This document shows, one piece after another, positions 9,116-18,942 of a DNA stretch of 64,000 bases. The stretch lies in the NCBI GenBank assembly GCA_026125385.1, contig JAHCLG010000001.1, positions 62,001-126,000 on the forward strand, read 5' to 3'. The notes under the pieces were generated by a model. The model searched no databases. It worked only from the letters and a program-made list of their open reading frames with translations, and was not told the origin of the DNA. How positions within the stretch are numbered: the stretch's first letter is position 1; every line of letters starts with the position of its first letter. Position numbers and translations under genes: made by a program. Source of the DNA: Legionellales bacterium. Lineage in GTDB: Bacteria; Pseudomonadota; Gammaproteobacteria; JAHCLG01.

Positions 9116-12090
9116 CAGAAACGACTAAGCGAACTTATTCTCAAGATACCATCCGCCGAGAAAATGTATTGCAATATCATGTGATTGACCAGCTTGTCGC
9201 AAATCAAGGATATGTTCACCGTACCGCAGATGATTTTGATTGCAGTTTATCGCTTGATAAAGAATTAATAATAGAATTTATCAAATCTACCCAAGCTGAA
9301 GAATGGAAACGCTTGGAAGAACAGTATGCTGCTAGTGCTGAAAATGAATTTTTTAAACAGCTAGAAAAAGCCCTAAAGTCTCGCGGAACGCTTGATGTGC
9401 TGCGTCAAGGTATCAAATTAATTCCTGGTATTAAGTTTTCGCTTTGCTTTTTTAAACCCGCCTCCGGTATTAATGAGGATCTGTTGCAACTTTTTCAATC
9501 CAATATTCTTTCAGTGATTGATGAGCTGAAATACAGTGATAAGCATGACAAGCGTATTGATATTGGCTTGTTTGTAAATGGCATTCCGCTAGCAACTATT
9601 GAATGTAAAAATCAATCAACCGGCACGACGTTTCGTCACGCTGAAAAACAATACCGCACTGATCGTTCTCCAGCCGGTGAGCCATTATTAACGTTTAAAC
9701 AAGGCGCATTGGTACATTTCGCAATGGACGATGACAATGTTTCAATGACGACACGATTAGCAAATGGCAAAACTCGATTCTTACCCTTTAACCGTGGCCA
9801 TAATGGTGGTGCAGGAAACCCTGATATCCCCGATGAATTTCGTGTTGCTTATCTCTACGCGGATCAACCAATCGGTAAAGCTATCTTTTCGCGAGATATT
9901 TTGCTGGATATCATTGGACGATTTATGCATCTGGAAGTAAAAGACGGTAAAGAATCAATGATCTTTCCGCGCTTTCAGCAGTTAGATGCCGTGTTAAGGT
10001 TACTGAGACATGCCAAGAATCATGGTCCAGGGCATAGTTACTTGATTCAGCATTCGGCAGGTTCAGGTAAATCGAATACCATTGGTTGGACTGCCCACCG
10101 TTTGATTACCTTACATGATCAAGATGATCAACCGGTATTTAATACGGCCATTATTGTGACCGATCGTATTGTATTAGATCGACAATTGCAGAATACGGTA
10201 GCACAGTTTGAGCAAACCAAAGGTGTGGTAAAGAAGATTGATGGCACATCACGACAGTTGAAAGGGGCCATTCAGCAAGGTGCGCGCATTATCATCACTA
10301 CTATTCATAAATTTTCGACTGATCACCTGAAAGAAATTTCTGGTCAAAGTAAGCGTCGTTTTGCTGTGTTGATTGATGAGGCGCATGCTTCACAATCGGG
10401 TAAACACGCTGATAACCTATCTAAGGCTTTAGCACGTGAAAATAGTGAGGATAGTGCTTCAGATATTGAAGATATGATTGCTAATTACCAACGCCAGCGT
10501 GGACCACAACCTAATATTAGTTATTTTGCTTTCACAGCTACACCACGCAATGTCACTTTAGAACGATTTGGAACAAAGGGGCCAGATGGGCTACCGCATC
10601 CATTTCACCTTTACTCAATGCGTCAGGCAATTGAAGAAGGTTTTATTCTTGATGTTCTGCAAAACTACATGACCTACAAGCAGTACTACAAACTAGAGAA
10701 AGCGATTGAGGACGATCCAGAATTACAGGGACGTAAGACACAGCGTCGTGTCGCCAGATTCGCAACATTGCACCCCACCGCAATTGCTCAGAAAGTCGAA
10801 GTGATTGTAGAACACTTCTGTCGCCATGTTATACGAGAGCTGAATGGCAGAGGCAAAGCCATGGTGGTTGCTCAGAGTCGCGAACATGCACTGAAATACT
10901 ATTTTGGTATTAAGAAATATATTGAAGAAAAGAAATATGTGGGCGTGAAAGCATTGGTTGCTTTCTCCGGTGAACTTAATCTGGATGGAGAGACCTATAC
11001 TGAAGCCGAGATCAATGGTTTTTCAGAAACACAATTACCGGAAAAATTTGATAAAGATTTTCAGTTGCTGATTGTCGCAGAAAAATATCAAACGGGCTTT
11101 GATCAACCCAAGTTATGTGCGATGTATATTGATCGCAAGTTAGAGGGTTTGCAAGCCGTGCAAACACTTTCAAGACTGAACCGCACTGCGCCTGGTAAAG
11201 ATTGCACTTATGTGCTCGATTTTCAGAACACTATTGAAGATATTCAAAATGCGTTTCGACCTTATTATGAAGTAACTTCTTTGGAGGAAGTGTCTGACCC
11301 TAATCAAATTTATGCATTGGAAGGCCGTATTAAATCATTTTCCATTATTGATGAAGATGAGGTTAATCGATTTTCTGAAATATTCTATAAAGGGCTCCTT
11401 GATCCGCATGACAGAATTACGCTTGAAAAGCTGGTTAAGAATGCCGTCCAGCGTTTTGAGTATGAAGAAGAAGGAAGAAAAGAAGAATTTCGCCAACTGC
11501 TCAAGAGTTATATGCGCTTTTACTCTTTTGTGGCACAGGTCATGAGGTTGCAAGATACATCGTTAGAAAAACTTTTTTCTTATGCTTCATGGCTAAGTCG
11601 CCTGTTACCTAACCGTGAAGTGCCGCCAGAAATTGAAATCACAGACGATATGGTGCGACTCCAGGCATTTAGAGTAGAAAAAAAAGAGCAAGGTTCTGCT
11701 TCGTTATCTTCTGGTTCAACGTCACCTCTGTCAGCCATTAAAGAGTTTGGTGCTAATCCTTATACGGAGGACGAAGAGCGCTCATTATCTGAAATTATAA
11801 ATTCATTTAATCAACGCCATGGGACAGAGTTTACAAAGGAAGATTTTTTGCGTTTTGAGCAAGTGAATCAAGAAATATTACGTGATGATGATTTGAAAGA
11901 TATGTTACGAAACAATCCGCCGGATGTTGTATTTGGCGCTTTTTCACAGGCTTTTTTTGAAAGTGCTATTCAATTATTTCAACGTGATAACCAATTACAG
12001 AATATCGTCATGACAGATGCTGAGGCGCGCAATAAAGCGATTAAGCATTTCTTTAGTCGAGCCTTGAGGGAGGTTGGTCATGATAAATGA
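9112..12090 (+). CDS. hsdR: type I restriction endonuclease subunit HsdR
   Basis: A 992-residue motor/nuclease subunit. The nuclease domain carries the PD-(D/E)xK pattern, with an acidic residue near 150 (RIDIGLFVNG) and E164-C-K166. The helicase has Walker A AGSGKSN near 316, DEAH at 422-425, an FTATPR motif, and the C-terminal motifs YQTGFDQPKLCAMYIDR and QTLSRLNRT. A C-terminal helical region contacts the methyltransferase. Full length with all key residues, so restriction should be active. It ends 40 bases before the Gabija-like pair on the same strand, so the two defence systems probably share a transcript. Confidence 0.95.
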   Translation: MTETTKRTYSQDTIRRENVLQYHVIDQLVANQGYVHRTADDFDCSLSLDKELIIEFIKSTQAEEWKRLEEQYAASAENEFFKQLEKALKSRGTLDVLRQGIKLIPGIKFSLCFFKPASGINEDLLQLFQSNILSVIDELKYSDKHDKRIDIGLFVNGIPLATIECKNQSTGTTFRHAEKQYRTDRSPAGEPLLTFKQGALVHFAMDDDNVSMTTRLANGKTRFLPFNRGHNGGAGNPDIPDEFRVAYLYADQPIGKAIFSRDILLDIIGRFMHLEVKDGKESMIFPRFQQLDAVLRLLRHAKNHGPGHSYLIQHSAGSGKSNTIGWTAHRLITLHDQDDQPVFNTAIIVTDRIVLDRQLQNTVAQFEQTKGVVKKIDGTSRQLKGAIQQGARIIITTIHKFSTDHLKEISGQSKRRFAVLIDEAHASQSGKHADNLSKALARENSEDSASDIEDMIANYQRQRGPQPNISYFAFTATPRNVTLERFGTKGPDGLPHPFHLYSMRQAIEEGFILDVLQNYMTYKQYYKLEKAIEDDPELQGRKTQRRVARFATLHPTAIAQKVEVIVEHFCRHVIRELNGRGKAMVVAQSREHALKYYFGIKKYIEEKKYVGVKALVAFSGELNLDGETYTEAEINGFSETQLPEKFDKDFQLLIVAEKYQTGFDQPKLCAMYIDRKLEGLQAVQTLSRLNRTAPGKDCTYVLDFQNTIEDIQNAFRPYYEVTSLEEVSDPNQIYALEGRIKSFSIIDEDEVNRFSEIFYKGLLDPHDRITLEKLVKNAVQRFEYEEEGRKEEFRQLLKSYMRFYSFVAQVMRLQDTSLEKLFSYASWLSRLLPNREVPPEIEITDDMVRLQAFRVEKKEQGSASLSSGSTSPLSAIKEFGANPYTEDEERSLSEIINSFNQRHGTEFTKEDFLRFEQVNQEILRDDDLKDMLRNNPPDVVFGAFSQAFFESAIQLFQRDNQLQNIVMTDAEARNKAIKHFFSRALREVGHDK

Positions 12091-12130
12091 ACTAATCCAA
12101 ATAATTTATCACATAGTCTTATAGGGTGGC

Positions 12131-13804
12131 ATGATGGAAGGGATCTGCATTGAAAAAATAGTAATTGAAAATTTTAAATGTTTTAAGGGTAGATTTATTC
12201 TTAACCTTAAACGAGGATTAAATATAATAGTTGGTGATAATGAGTCTGGTAAGTCTACAATTCTTGAGGCGACCCATGTGGCTTTAACAGGTTTATTCCA
12301 TGGTAAATATTTAAAAAATGAATTAACACAATATCTTTTTAATAATGCGATTGTCACTGAATTTTTGAGAAAAATTAATAATGAAGAAACTAGAGGCGAA
12401 GCGATACTACCCCATATTTTGATAGAGGTATATTTTTCAAATGATCAATTTCCGTTATTTGAAGGTGATGGAAATAGCAGTAGAACGAAAGCGAATGGAA
12501 TTTCATACAAAATAGCCTTTAATGATAAATACAAGGCGGAATATGAAAGCCTTGTTAAATCAGGTGAGCTTAAAACACTGCCAATAGAATATTATGAAAT
12601 TTATTGGTCGTCGTTTGCGAGAGAAAGTATTACTGCAAGAAGTATTCCAATCAAATCAGCGTTGATAGATTCAGCGGCGTACAGGTATCAAAATGGTTCA
12701 GATATTTATATTTCACGAATCATTAAAGAGTTGCTAGATATTGATGATGTTGTAAATATTGCTCAAGCACATAGAAATATGAAAGATCAGTTCATGAATG
12801 ATGGGTCAATTGCAAATATTAACAGCAAAATTCAAGAGGCCGCGAGTATTTCAAATAAGGAAGTTAAGTTATCAGTCGAGTTGTCATCTAAAAATGCTTG
12901 GGAAAATAGTTTGATGACATACTTAGATGAAGTGCCATTCCATTATGTGGGCAAAGGCGAACAATGTATTGTTAAAACTAAATTAGCACTTGGCCACAAA
13001 AAAGCACAAGAAGCAAATATTCTTTTGATTGAAGAACCAGAAAATCACTTATCACATACTCGTCTCAATCAGTTAATCAGTGAAATCAATAAAGATAATG
13101 AAAAGCAAATTATTATATCTACGCACAGTAGTTTTGTTGCTAATAAGCTAGGTTTAGAAAACTTAGTATTACTTAATAATCAGGAAAATTTTAGTTTAAA
13201 TGATTTAACTGAGGATACTAAGAATTTCTTTAAAAAATTAGCTGGCTACGATACTTTAAGATTAATTCTATGTAAAAAAGCAATTCTTGTCGAGGGTGAT
13301 TCAGATGAGTTAATAGTTCAAAAAGCATATATGTCTACACACCAAAATAGACTGCCTATTCAGGATGGGATAGATGTTATATCGGTAGGGACGGCTTTTC
13401 TAAGATTTTTAGAGATTGCCGATAAGGTAAAAAAAGAAATTGCTATTGTCACTGACAATGATGGAAATCCTGAAGTAATAAAAGAGAAATACTCTGATTA
13501 TTTGGGCGAGAATAAAAAAGGTAATATAAAAATTTGTTTTGATGATGTTGTAGATAGCGGTGAATTTAAAATCAAAGATAAGCCATTTAATTATAATACG
13601 CTTGAGCCAAAATTTGTAAAAGAAAATGGTAATGATTTAAGCGTATTTAATAACATCTTTGGTGTGGATTTTTCAGAGATTGATGATCTGTATCGTTATA
13701 TGTATCGAAATAAAACTGATTGCGCGCTGAAAATTTTTGATTCATCCGATGAAATAAAATTCCCACAATATATTTTAGATGCAATTACTGATGAACAAGG
13801 ATAG
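12131..13804 (+). CDS. Gabija GajA-like OLD-family ATPase/TOPRIM nuclease
   Basis: A 557-residue OLD-family protein. The ABC-type ATPase head has Walker A GDNESGKST (residues 35-43), a signature-like GKGEQCIVKTKLAL near 275, and Walker B LLIEEPENH with Glu301-Glu302, followed by an ISTHSS H-loop. The C-terminal TOPRIM domain shows Glu388 in LVEGDSDE and the DND metal motif at 442-444. Length and order match GajA, the phage-DNA-sensing nuclease of Gabija. The next gene encodes a UvrD-like helicase, which is the diagnostic partner. A class 2 OLD nuclease of another system is the alternative. The gene overlaps its partner by 26 bases. Confidence 0.82.
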   Translation: MMEGICIEKIVIENFKCFKGRFILNLKRGLNIIVGDNESGKSTILEATHVALTGLFHGKYLKNELTQYLFNNAIVTEFLRKINNEETRGEAILPHILIEVYFSNDQFPLFEGDGNSSRTKANGISYKIAFNDKYKAEYESLVKSGELKTLPIEYYEIYWSSFARESITARSIPIKSALIDSAAYRYQNGSDIYISRIIKELLDIDDVVNIAQAHRNMKDQFMNDGSIANINSKIQEAASISNKEVKLSVELSSKNAWENSLMTYLDEVPFHYVGKGEQCIVKTKLALGHKKAQEANILLIEEPENHLSHTRLNQLISEINKDNEKQIIISTHSSFVANKLGLENLVLLNNQENFSLNDLTEDTKNFFKKLAGYDTLRLILCKKAILVEGDSDELIVQKAYMSTHQNRLPIQDGIDVISVGTAFLRFLEIADKVKKEIAIVTDNDGNPEVIKEKYSDYLGENKKGNIKICFDDVVDSGEFKIKDKPFNYNTLEPKFVKENGNDLSVFNNIFGVDFSEIDDLYRYMYRNKTDCALKIFDSSDEIKFPQYILDAITDEQG

Positions 13805-14969
13805 TAAATTAATAATCGCTGCGGCTGGGTCTGGCAAAACTACTTTTCTAGTTAATGAAGCATTACAGAATAAAGATAGTAGTATACTGATAACCACTTA
13901 TACTCAAGCTAATGAAGAAGGGATACGCAACAAATTTATTAAACTTAATGGGTGTATACCGAAAAACATTACAATCCAAACATGGTTTTCGTTTTTAATT
14001 CAACATGGTCTTAAACCTTTTCAAGGAAACTTTGATGAAAGTCTTTATGAATATGCTGTAAAGGGGCTGCTCTTAACTAATACGAAATCAGCGGTTAAAT
14101 ATATTAACAAAAAAGGTGTTCCTGTTTGCTACAAAGAAGATGAGTTGCTAAAGCATTATTTTTCACCTGAAAACAAAATCTACTCAGATAAACTTTCGAA
14201 ATTAGTTGTTGGTGGTGGAGAAAAATTTAGGAAAAATGAAAATAGAAGAAAATTTGTTGAGCTAAGTCTAAATAGGTTATCTAAAATATACGGCTACATA
14301 TATATTGATGAAATTCAAGATCTGGCCGGTTATGATCTTGAGATATTAAAGTTATTGTTTAATACTGATATTACCGTGTTAATGGTTGGTGACCCAAGAC
14401 AAGTAACATATTTGACGCATAATGAGTCAAAATATAAAAAATATCGTAATGGTAAGATCGTTGAATTTATTAAAAGTGAATGTAAGAAAAATTTTCCTGT
14501 AGAGAACATAGATGAGATTAGTCTCAAATATAGTCATAGAAATAATTTCGCCATATGTCAGTTCTCATCAAAATTATATCCTGACTATCAAGCGCCAGAG
14601 CCATGTGCTTGCAAATTTTGTAGAAGCAATGACGATACTGACCATCGGGGAATATACTTAGTTAGGGAGGATGATATCAATAAATATTTATGTACATATA
14701 ATCCAATGCAATTAAGGTGGGATAAAACTACCCAAGTTAATGAAGATTTCTCAGTACATAACTTTGGAGTTTCAAAAGGACTTGAATTCGAACACGTCCT
14801 TATTTATCCCACAAAGCCTTTTGTTACTTGGTTGAGAGAATCCAAAAAACTAGAATTTTCAAGTTTAGCCAAATTTTATGTTGCTATTACACGTGCCAAA
14901 TATAGTGTAGGCATTGTATGGGTCGATGCTGATGAATTAAGTGATATACCTAACTGGGATGGGCAATGA
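13779..14969 (+). CDS. Gabija GajB-like UvrD-family helicase (short form)
   Basis: A superfamily 1 helicase of 396 residues from the longest start; an ATG at 13791 gives 392. Motif I is AAAGSGKT (14-21), motif II DEIQD near 177, motif III GDPRQVTY, then KYSHRNN, VSKGLEFEHVLIYP and a terminal VAITRAKYS arginine motif. It is shorter than the roughly 490-residue GajB I remember from Bacillus, and I see no Q-motif before motif I. A CACKFCRSN cluster near 275 could bind zinc. Its position after the GajA-like gene supports a Gabija role. The stop overlaps the start of the next gene (ATGA), so three proteins are made together. Confidence 0.78.
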   Translation: MQLLMNKDSKLIIAAAGSGKTTFLVNEALQNKDSSILITTYTQANEEGIRNKFIKLNGCIPKNITIQTWFSFLIQHGLKPFQGNFDESLYEYAVKGLLLTNTKSAVKYINKKGVPVCYKEDELLKHYFSPENKIYSDKLSKLVVGGGEKFRKNENRRKFVELSLNRLSKIYGYIYIDEIQDLAGYDLEILKLLFNTDITVLMVGDPRQVTYLTHNESKYKKYRNGKIVEFIKSECKKNFPVENIDEISLKYSHRNNFAICQFSSKLYPDYQAPEPCACKFCRSNDDTDHRGIYLVREDDINKYLCTYNPMQLRWDKTTQVNEDFSVHNFGVSKGLEFEHVLIYPTKPFVTWLRESKKLEFSSLAKFYVAITRAKYSVGIVWVDADELSDIPNWDGQ

Positions 14970-17900
14970 ATTATTTTAAGTATTCTCCTACAGACCTAAC
15001 CCTCTTCATGCGCAGCCCATTCGCATCCTGGATGAATCGCTTTGTTTTGGAATTTCCTGAGAAAGCTCCTGAAAGAGACTCAGATGATGAACTAATGGAA
15101 GTACTTCAAAATAAAGGGTTTCAACATGAAAAAGCGCAAGAAGAATTATTGAAATCTCAAGGCCTATCAGTCCAGAAAATAGAAGCAGATACAATTGATC
15201 TGAAAAAACAAGCAATGTTAGATGCTATGAAAAATGGTTCAGATGTTATTGTTCAAGCTTATTTGGAAAATAAACAGTTTTTTGGATATGCAGACTTTCT
15301 AGTTAAAGTACCTGGCGAAAGCAAATTTGGCAATTTTCATTATGAAGTCTGGGATACAAAATTATCGCATAAAGCAAAACCTGAATTTATTATTCAGTTA
15401 TGTTGTTATGCTGAGATGTTAGAAGCCATTCAAAATAGACGGCCTGATAATATTAGTATTGTCCTTGGTAATGGTGAAAATGAAAAATTAAAAGTCGACG
15501 ATTATTTTTATTATTACCTCTCATTAAAAGAAATTTTCTTGTTGAGTCAAGAACAATTTGATTGTCGAAATACGCCTGATCCCGCCGATTCAAAAGATTG
15601 GGGTTGCTGGTCAAGCTATGCAGAAAAACTTTTGACCGAAAGAGATCATTTATTTCAAGTGGCTAATATTACAAAGGGTCAAATTAAAAAGCTGAATAAA
15701 GCCGACATCCAAACCACGCAACAACTGGTCAATACGAATCTTAATAAGCGTATACCTGGTATTAATCCAGCTATTTTAGAACGCCTTAAAACGCAGGCTG
15801 CTATACAAAAAGAAAGTATAGGTGAAGATAGACCGAGATATAAAATTATTACACCAGCTCCTGATGAAAAGTTAGGGCTTGCATTATTACCACCACATTC
15901 ACCGCTTGATGTGTTTTTTGATATTGAAGGATACCCTTTAGAAGAGGGTGGTTTGGAATATTTATGGGGCTGCGCTTATTTTGATGAACAGGGTGAGCGA
16001 TGTTTTAAAGATTTTTGGGCGCATGATCGAGAACAAGAAAAGCAGGCTTTTAAGCAGTTTATCGAATGGGTTTATGAGCGATGGCAACGTGATCCAACAA
16101 TGCATATTTATCATTATGCCAACTATGAAATAGCGGCTTGTCGCAAATTAATGGGACGCTATGGAATATGTGAGCATGAGCTTGATCAGTTATTGCGAAA
16201 TGAAGTATTTGTTGATTTATACAAGATCGTAAAAAGTAGTTTACTATTAGGTGAACCAAAATATTCAATAAAAAATGTAGAGCACTTGTACCGCGGTAAG
16301 CGTGAAACAGACATCGGTACCGGCGGCGACTCCGTAGTTGTTTATGAAAGATGGCGTGACTTATTTGCAAATGGCGTCGATACAAATCACTGGGAATCAT
16401 CAGACATTTTGAAGAGTATACGTGATTATAATATTGATGATTGCAATTCAACTCAGGAGTTGGTCGCTTGGCTGAGAGGGCAACAGCAAGCAAATGATAT
16501 TGTTTATTTAGGAAAAACAGAAGTAGTAGAGCCTGAGCTAAAAGTAGACGTCACGCAGCGCATTGAATTGCGATACCGCTTGATAAGCTCGGCGACACAA
16601 GCATTTTCTGAAGATCCGAAGCGTGCAACATTAACAGAAAATTTAGCTTGGATGTTGGAGTTTCACCGTCGTGAGTTAAAACCACTATTTTGGCGTTTAT
16701 TCGATAGATTGGGTTTAAGTGAAGAAGAATTGTTTGATGATTTAGATTGCTTGGCATTTTGCAGGAGAACTGGGAGAGAGCCATTTAAGCCAACACCTAG
16801 AGCAAGAAATTTAGCTTATGAATATCAATTTGATGTTGATCAAGAGTTTAAAGGGGCAACGGATTATTTTTATTTATTGGGTCTTGAAGATGAAAATAAG
16901 AAGAGCATTAAAGTAAAATTCTGTGTTGAAGCAAGTGATTTAGAGCATGGATTGATTTGCTTACAATCGAAAAATGAACCACCTTCGGTTGTTACACTAA
17001 TACCCGATGAATATGTTAATCCAGAGCCGATACCGCAAGCTATCTATCAATTAGTAGCTGATTATGAATCTGATAAACTTGATCATTGCGCCATATTGGA
17101 TTTTTTAAATCGCGCAAAGCCAAGAATAAAAAATCATCATGGTGGTGCTATTGCACCTGCTCAAGATCCAAAAGAGAAACTACAACAAATTATTCATGCT
17201 GTTAAGCATTTAGATAACAGCTATTTACCTATTCAAGGCCCGCCAGGCGCGGGAAAAACTTACACTGCGAAACATGTTATTGCTGAGCTTATTAAAATCG
17301 GCGCTAAAGTTGGCATAGCAAGCAACAGTCATAAAGCCATCAATCATCTATTATTGAAAACAAAAGAATACTGTTCAGAAAATAATATTTCTGGAATGTT
17401 TGCTTGCACCAAAGATACTGATCCTAACTTGCGGACAGAAAATATTGCTATCTTAAAAAATAATGAACTTGCTCATCATGTAACGACATCCTGTGTCATT
17501 GGCACAACCGCTTGGGGCTACGCTAGAGATGATATGGCAAATCAACTGGACTATTTATTTGTCGATGAAGCAGGGCAAGTGTCAGTGGCTAATCTAGTTG
17601 CGATGAGTCGTTCAGCTAAAAATTTAGTGATCATGGGTGATCAAATGCAATTAGGGCAACCGTCACAAGGCACGCATCCTGCTGAAAGTGGACTTTCTAT
17701 TTTGGATTATTTATTGCATGAAACACCAACAATTTCTGATGAAATGGGTGTGTTCTTAGGAACGACATATCGAATGCATTCTACAATCAACCAATTTATT
17801 AGTCGTTTTATTTATGATAGTAAACTTGAATCGCATCCTGATAATGATAGGCGTGTTGTTAAAGTGCCAGTTGGGTATCAAGGAAAGTTAAACAAAGAAG

Positions 17901-18373
17901 CGGGTATACTATTTGTCCCTGTAGAGCATGAAGGCAATACTTATGCTTCAGATGAAGAGGTCAGTGAGATTAAATCCTTAGCTACTGATTTGATCGGCAG
18001 AACTTTTTGTGAGGCGTCTGGAAAAACGCGATTGATTGCTTGGGATGATATATTATTTGTTGCTCCCTACAACTATCAGGTGAATAAGCTCAAGCAGGCG
18101 CTGGGTGAACAAGCGCGTGTGGGCAGTGTTGATAAATTTCAGGGACGAGAAGCACCCATTGTATTTTTGAGTATGTGTGCTAGTGATGCGAATGAGTCAC
18201 CGCGAGGAATTGATTTCTTGTTTGATAAGCATCGAATTAATGTCGCTATTTCAAGGGCTCAAAGCTTGGCAATTGTAGTAGCAAATCCTCAAATAAAAAG
18301 TACATCGGCCAGCAAAATTGAACAGCTCAAGTTGATTAATTTGTTTAATGCACTTTGCTGTGAAGGCAGTTAA
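14966..18373 (+). CDS. TM0106-type RecB-like nuclease, DEDD exonuclease and SF1 helicase fusion
   Basis: A 1135-residue multidomain protein. Residues about 1-300 form a RecB-like (Cas4-related) nuclease module with an HYEVWDTKLS core, where Asp and Lys would bind metal. Residues about 310-510 look like an RNase H-fold DEDD exonuclease: FFDIEGYP near 319, HYANYEIAACRKL, and DYNIDDCNS. From about 740 there is a UPF1/DNA2-type helicase with GPPGAGKTY near 757, VDEAGQVS near 866, VGSVDKFQGREAPIV and NVAISRAQS. This matches the TM0106 family. It overlaps the GajB-like gene by four bases, so it belongs to the same defence operon. The family is known; its link to Gabija is inferred. Confidence 0.85.
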   Translation: MNYFKYSPTDLTLFMRSPFASWMNRFVLEFPEKAPERDSDDELMEVLQNKGFQHEKAQEELLKSQGLSVQKIEADTIDLKKQAMLDAMKNGSDVIVQAYLENKQFFGYADFLVKVPGESKFGNFHYEVWDTKLSHKAKPEFIIQLCCYAEMLEAIQNRRPDNISIVLGNGENEKLKVDDYFYYYLSLKEIFLLSQEQFDCRNTPDPADSKDWGCWSSYAEKLLTERDHLFQVANITKGQIKKLNKADIQTTQQLVNTNLNKRIPGINPAILERLKTQAAIQKESIGEDRPRYKIITPAPDEKLGLALLPPHSPLDVFFDIEGYPLEEGGLEYLWGCAYFDEQGERCFKDFWAHDREQEKQAFKQFIEWVYERWQRDPTMHIYHYANYEIAACRKLMGRYGICEHELDQLLRNEVFVDLYKIVKSSLLLGEPKYSIKNVEHLYRGKRETDIGTGGDSVVVYERWRDLFANGVDTNHWESSDILKSIRDYNIDDCNSTQELVAWLRGQQQANDIVYLGKTEVVEPELKVDVTQRIELRYRLISSATQAFSEDPKRATLTENLAWMLEFHRRELKPLFWRLFDRLGLSEEELFDDLDCLAFCRRTGREPFKPTPRARNLAYEYQFDVDQEFKGATDYFYLLGLEDENKKSIKVKFCVEASDLEHGLICLQSKNEPPSVVTLIPDEYVNPEPIPQAIYQLVADYESDKLDHCAILDFLNRAKPRIKNHHGGAIAPAQDPKEKLQQIIHAVKHLDNSYLPIQGPPGAGKTYTAKHVIAELIKIGAKVGIASNSHKAINHLLLKTKEYCSENNISGMFACTKDTDPNLRTENIAILKNNELAHHVTTSCVIGTTAWGYARDDMANQLDYLFVDEAGQVSVANLVAMSRSAKNLVIMGDQMQLGQPSQGTHPAESGLSILDYLLHETPTISDEMGVFLGTTYRMHSTINQFISRFIYDSKLESHPDNDRRVVKVPVGYQGKLNKEAGILFVPVEHEGNTYASDEEVSEIKSLATDLIGRTFCEASGKTRLIAWDDILFVAPYNYQVNKLKQALGEQARVGSVDKFQGREAPIVFLSMCASDANESPRGIDFLFDKHRINVAISRAQSLAIVVANPQIKSTSASKIEQLKLINLFNALCCEGS

Positions 18374-18485
18374 GCTGAAAAATTATTTTTTATGGTATTT
18401 CATCGCCCATAACAGGCAAAATAATCCTATTATTGGAGATGAAAAGTCAACGTTATGATCGAATTAAAGAAAACGACATGCCATG

Positions 18486-18860
18486 AAAGTCGTAGAGGCA
18501 AAAGCCTTTGGCACCCAAGATAGCTTTTTATAGGCTATCTGTTCACTCATTCAATCTGGTATCAACAGATCTTGCACAACTCATTAGGATTTATTCCTCT
18601 CTACTGGCCAGCTAAGCCTGGCGTCTCTAACAACTGTAAATCCGCAATGGATTTGATGGCGTGAGCTATTGCAGTTCACATTCACTACTAAGCTAGAACA
18701 GCTTATATCGTATGATGCAACCAACTGGCAACAGATTAATAGTCTGGGTTTTACACCGAGATAATTAATAGGCTTATGGCCTTGGTTGTTTGTTACACCA
18801 AAGCGATCTTGTATCGCACGTTGTTAACCCGCAAGGATTATCGCGTGGTGTACCATCACT
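18486..18860 (+). ncRNA. candidate structured RNA, unknown class
   Basis: A noncoding stretch with many closely spaced stem-loops. I see GCCAG/CTGGC at 18607-18622; an eight-pair stem AACTGTAA (18632) with TTGCAGTT (18669) that includes one U-G pair and encloses AAATCC-GCAAT-GGATTT; AAGCT/AGCTT at 18690-18704; CAGATT/AGTCTG at 18732-18746 with a U-G pair, closed by AACC/GGTT; GCGAT/ATCGC at 18803-18817 inside a TACACCA (18794)/TGGTGTA (18846) closing stem; and AGATAGC/GCTATCT near 18519-18540. It matches no RNA family I recognise. The strand is assumed. It could also be an attachment or replication region at the DNA level. Confidence 0.4.
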
Positions 18861-18899
18861 AAACACAGTTTCATAAACGATATCCGAAATTATTTTTTT

Positions 18900-18942
18900 C
18901 TGCGCGTCACGTTAGCACAGAAATGTCTAACGTGACGCGCAG
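18900..18942. repeat. perfect 16-bp inverted repeat upstream of the integrase
   Basis: Arms CTGCGCGTCACGTTAG (18900-18915) and its exact complement (18927-18942) flank an 11-base spacer. The arms are much more GC-rich than the surroundings. There is no T-run after the repeat on either strand, so it is not a standard intrinsic terminator. Its place 114 bases before the integrase start suits a recombinase or regulator binding site, or a cruciform used in integration. Confidence 0.75.

Noticed and set aside
12131-14969. PARIS or retron-type reading of the OLD ATPase pair
   Set aside because: The ATPase carries its own TOPRIM domain and the partner is a UvrD-like helicase; no reverse transcriptase or AriB-like gene is present.
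18900-18942. Inverted repeat as a Rho-independent terminator
   Set aside because: The T-run precedes the hairpin on the plus strand and no T-run follows on either strand.
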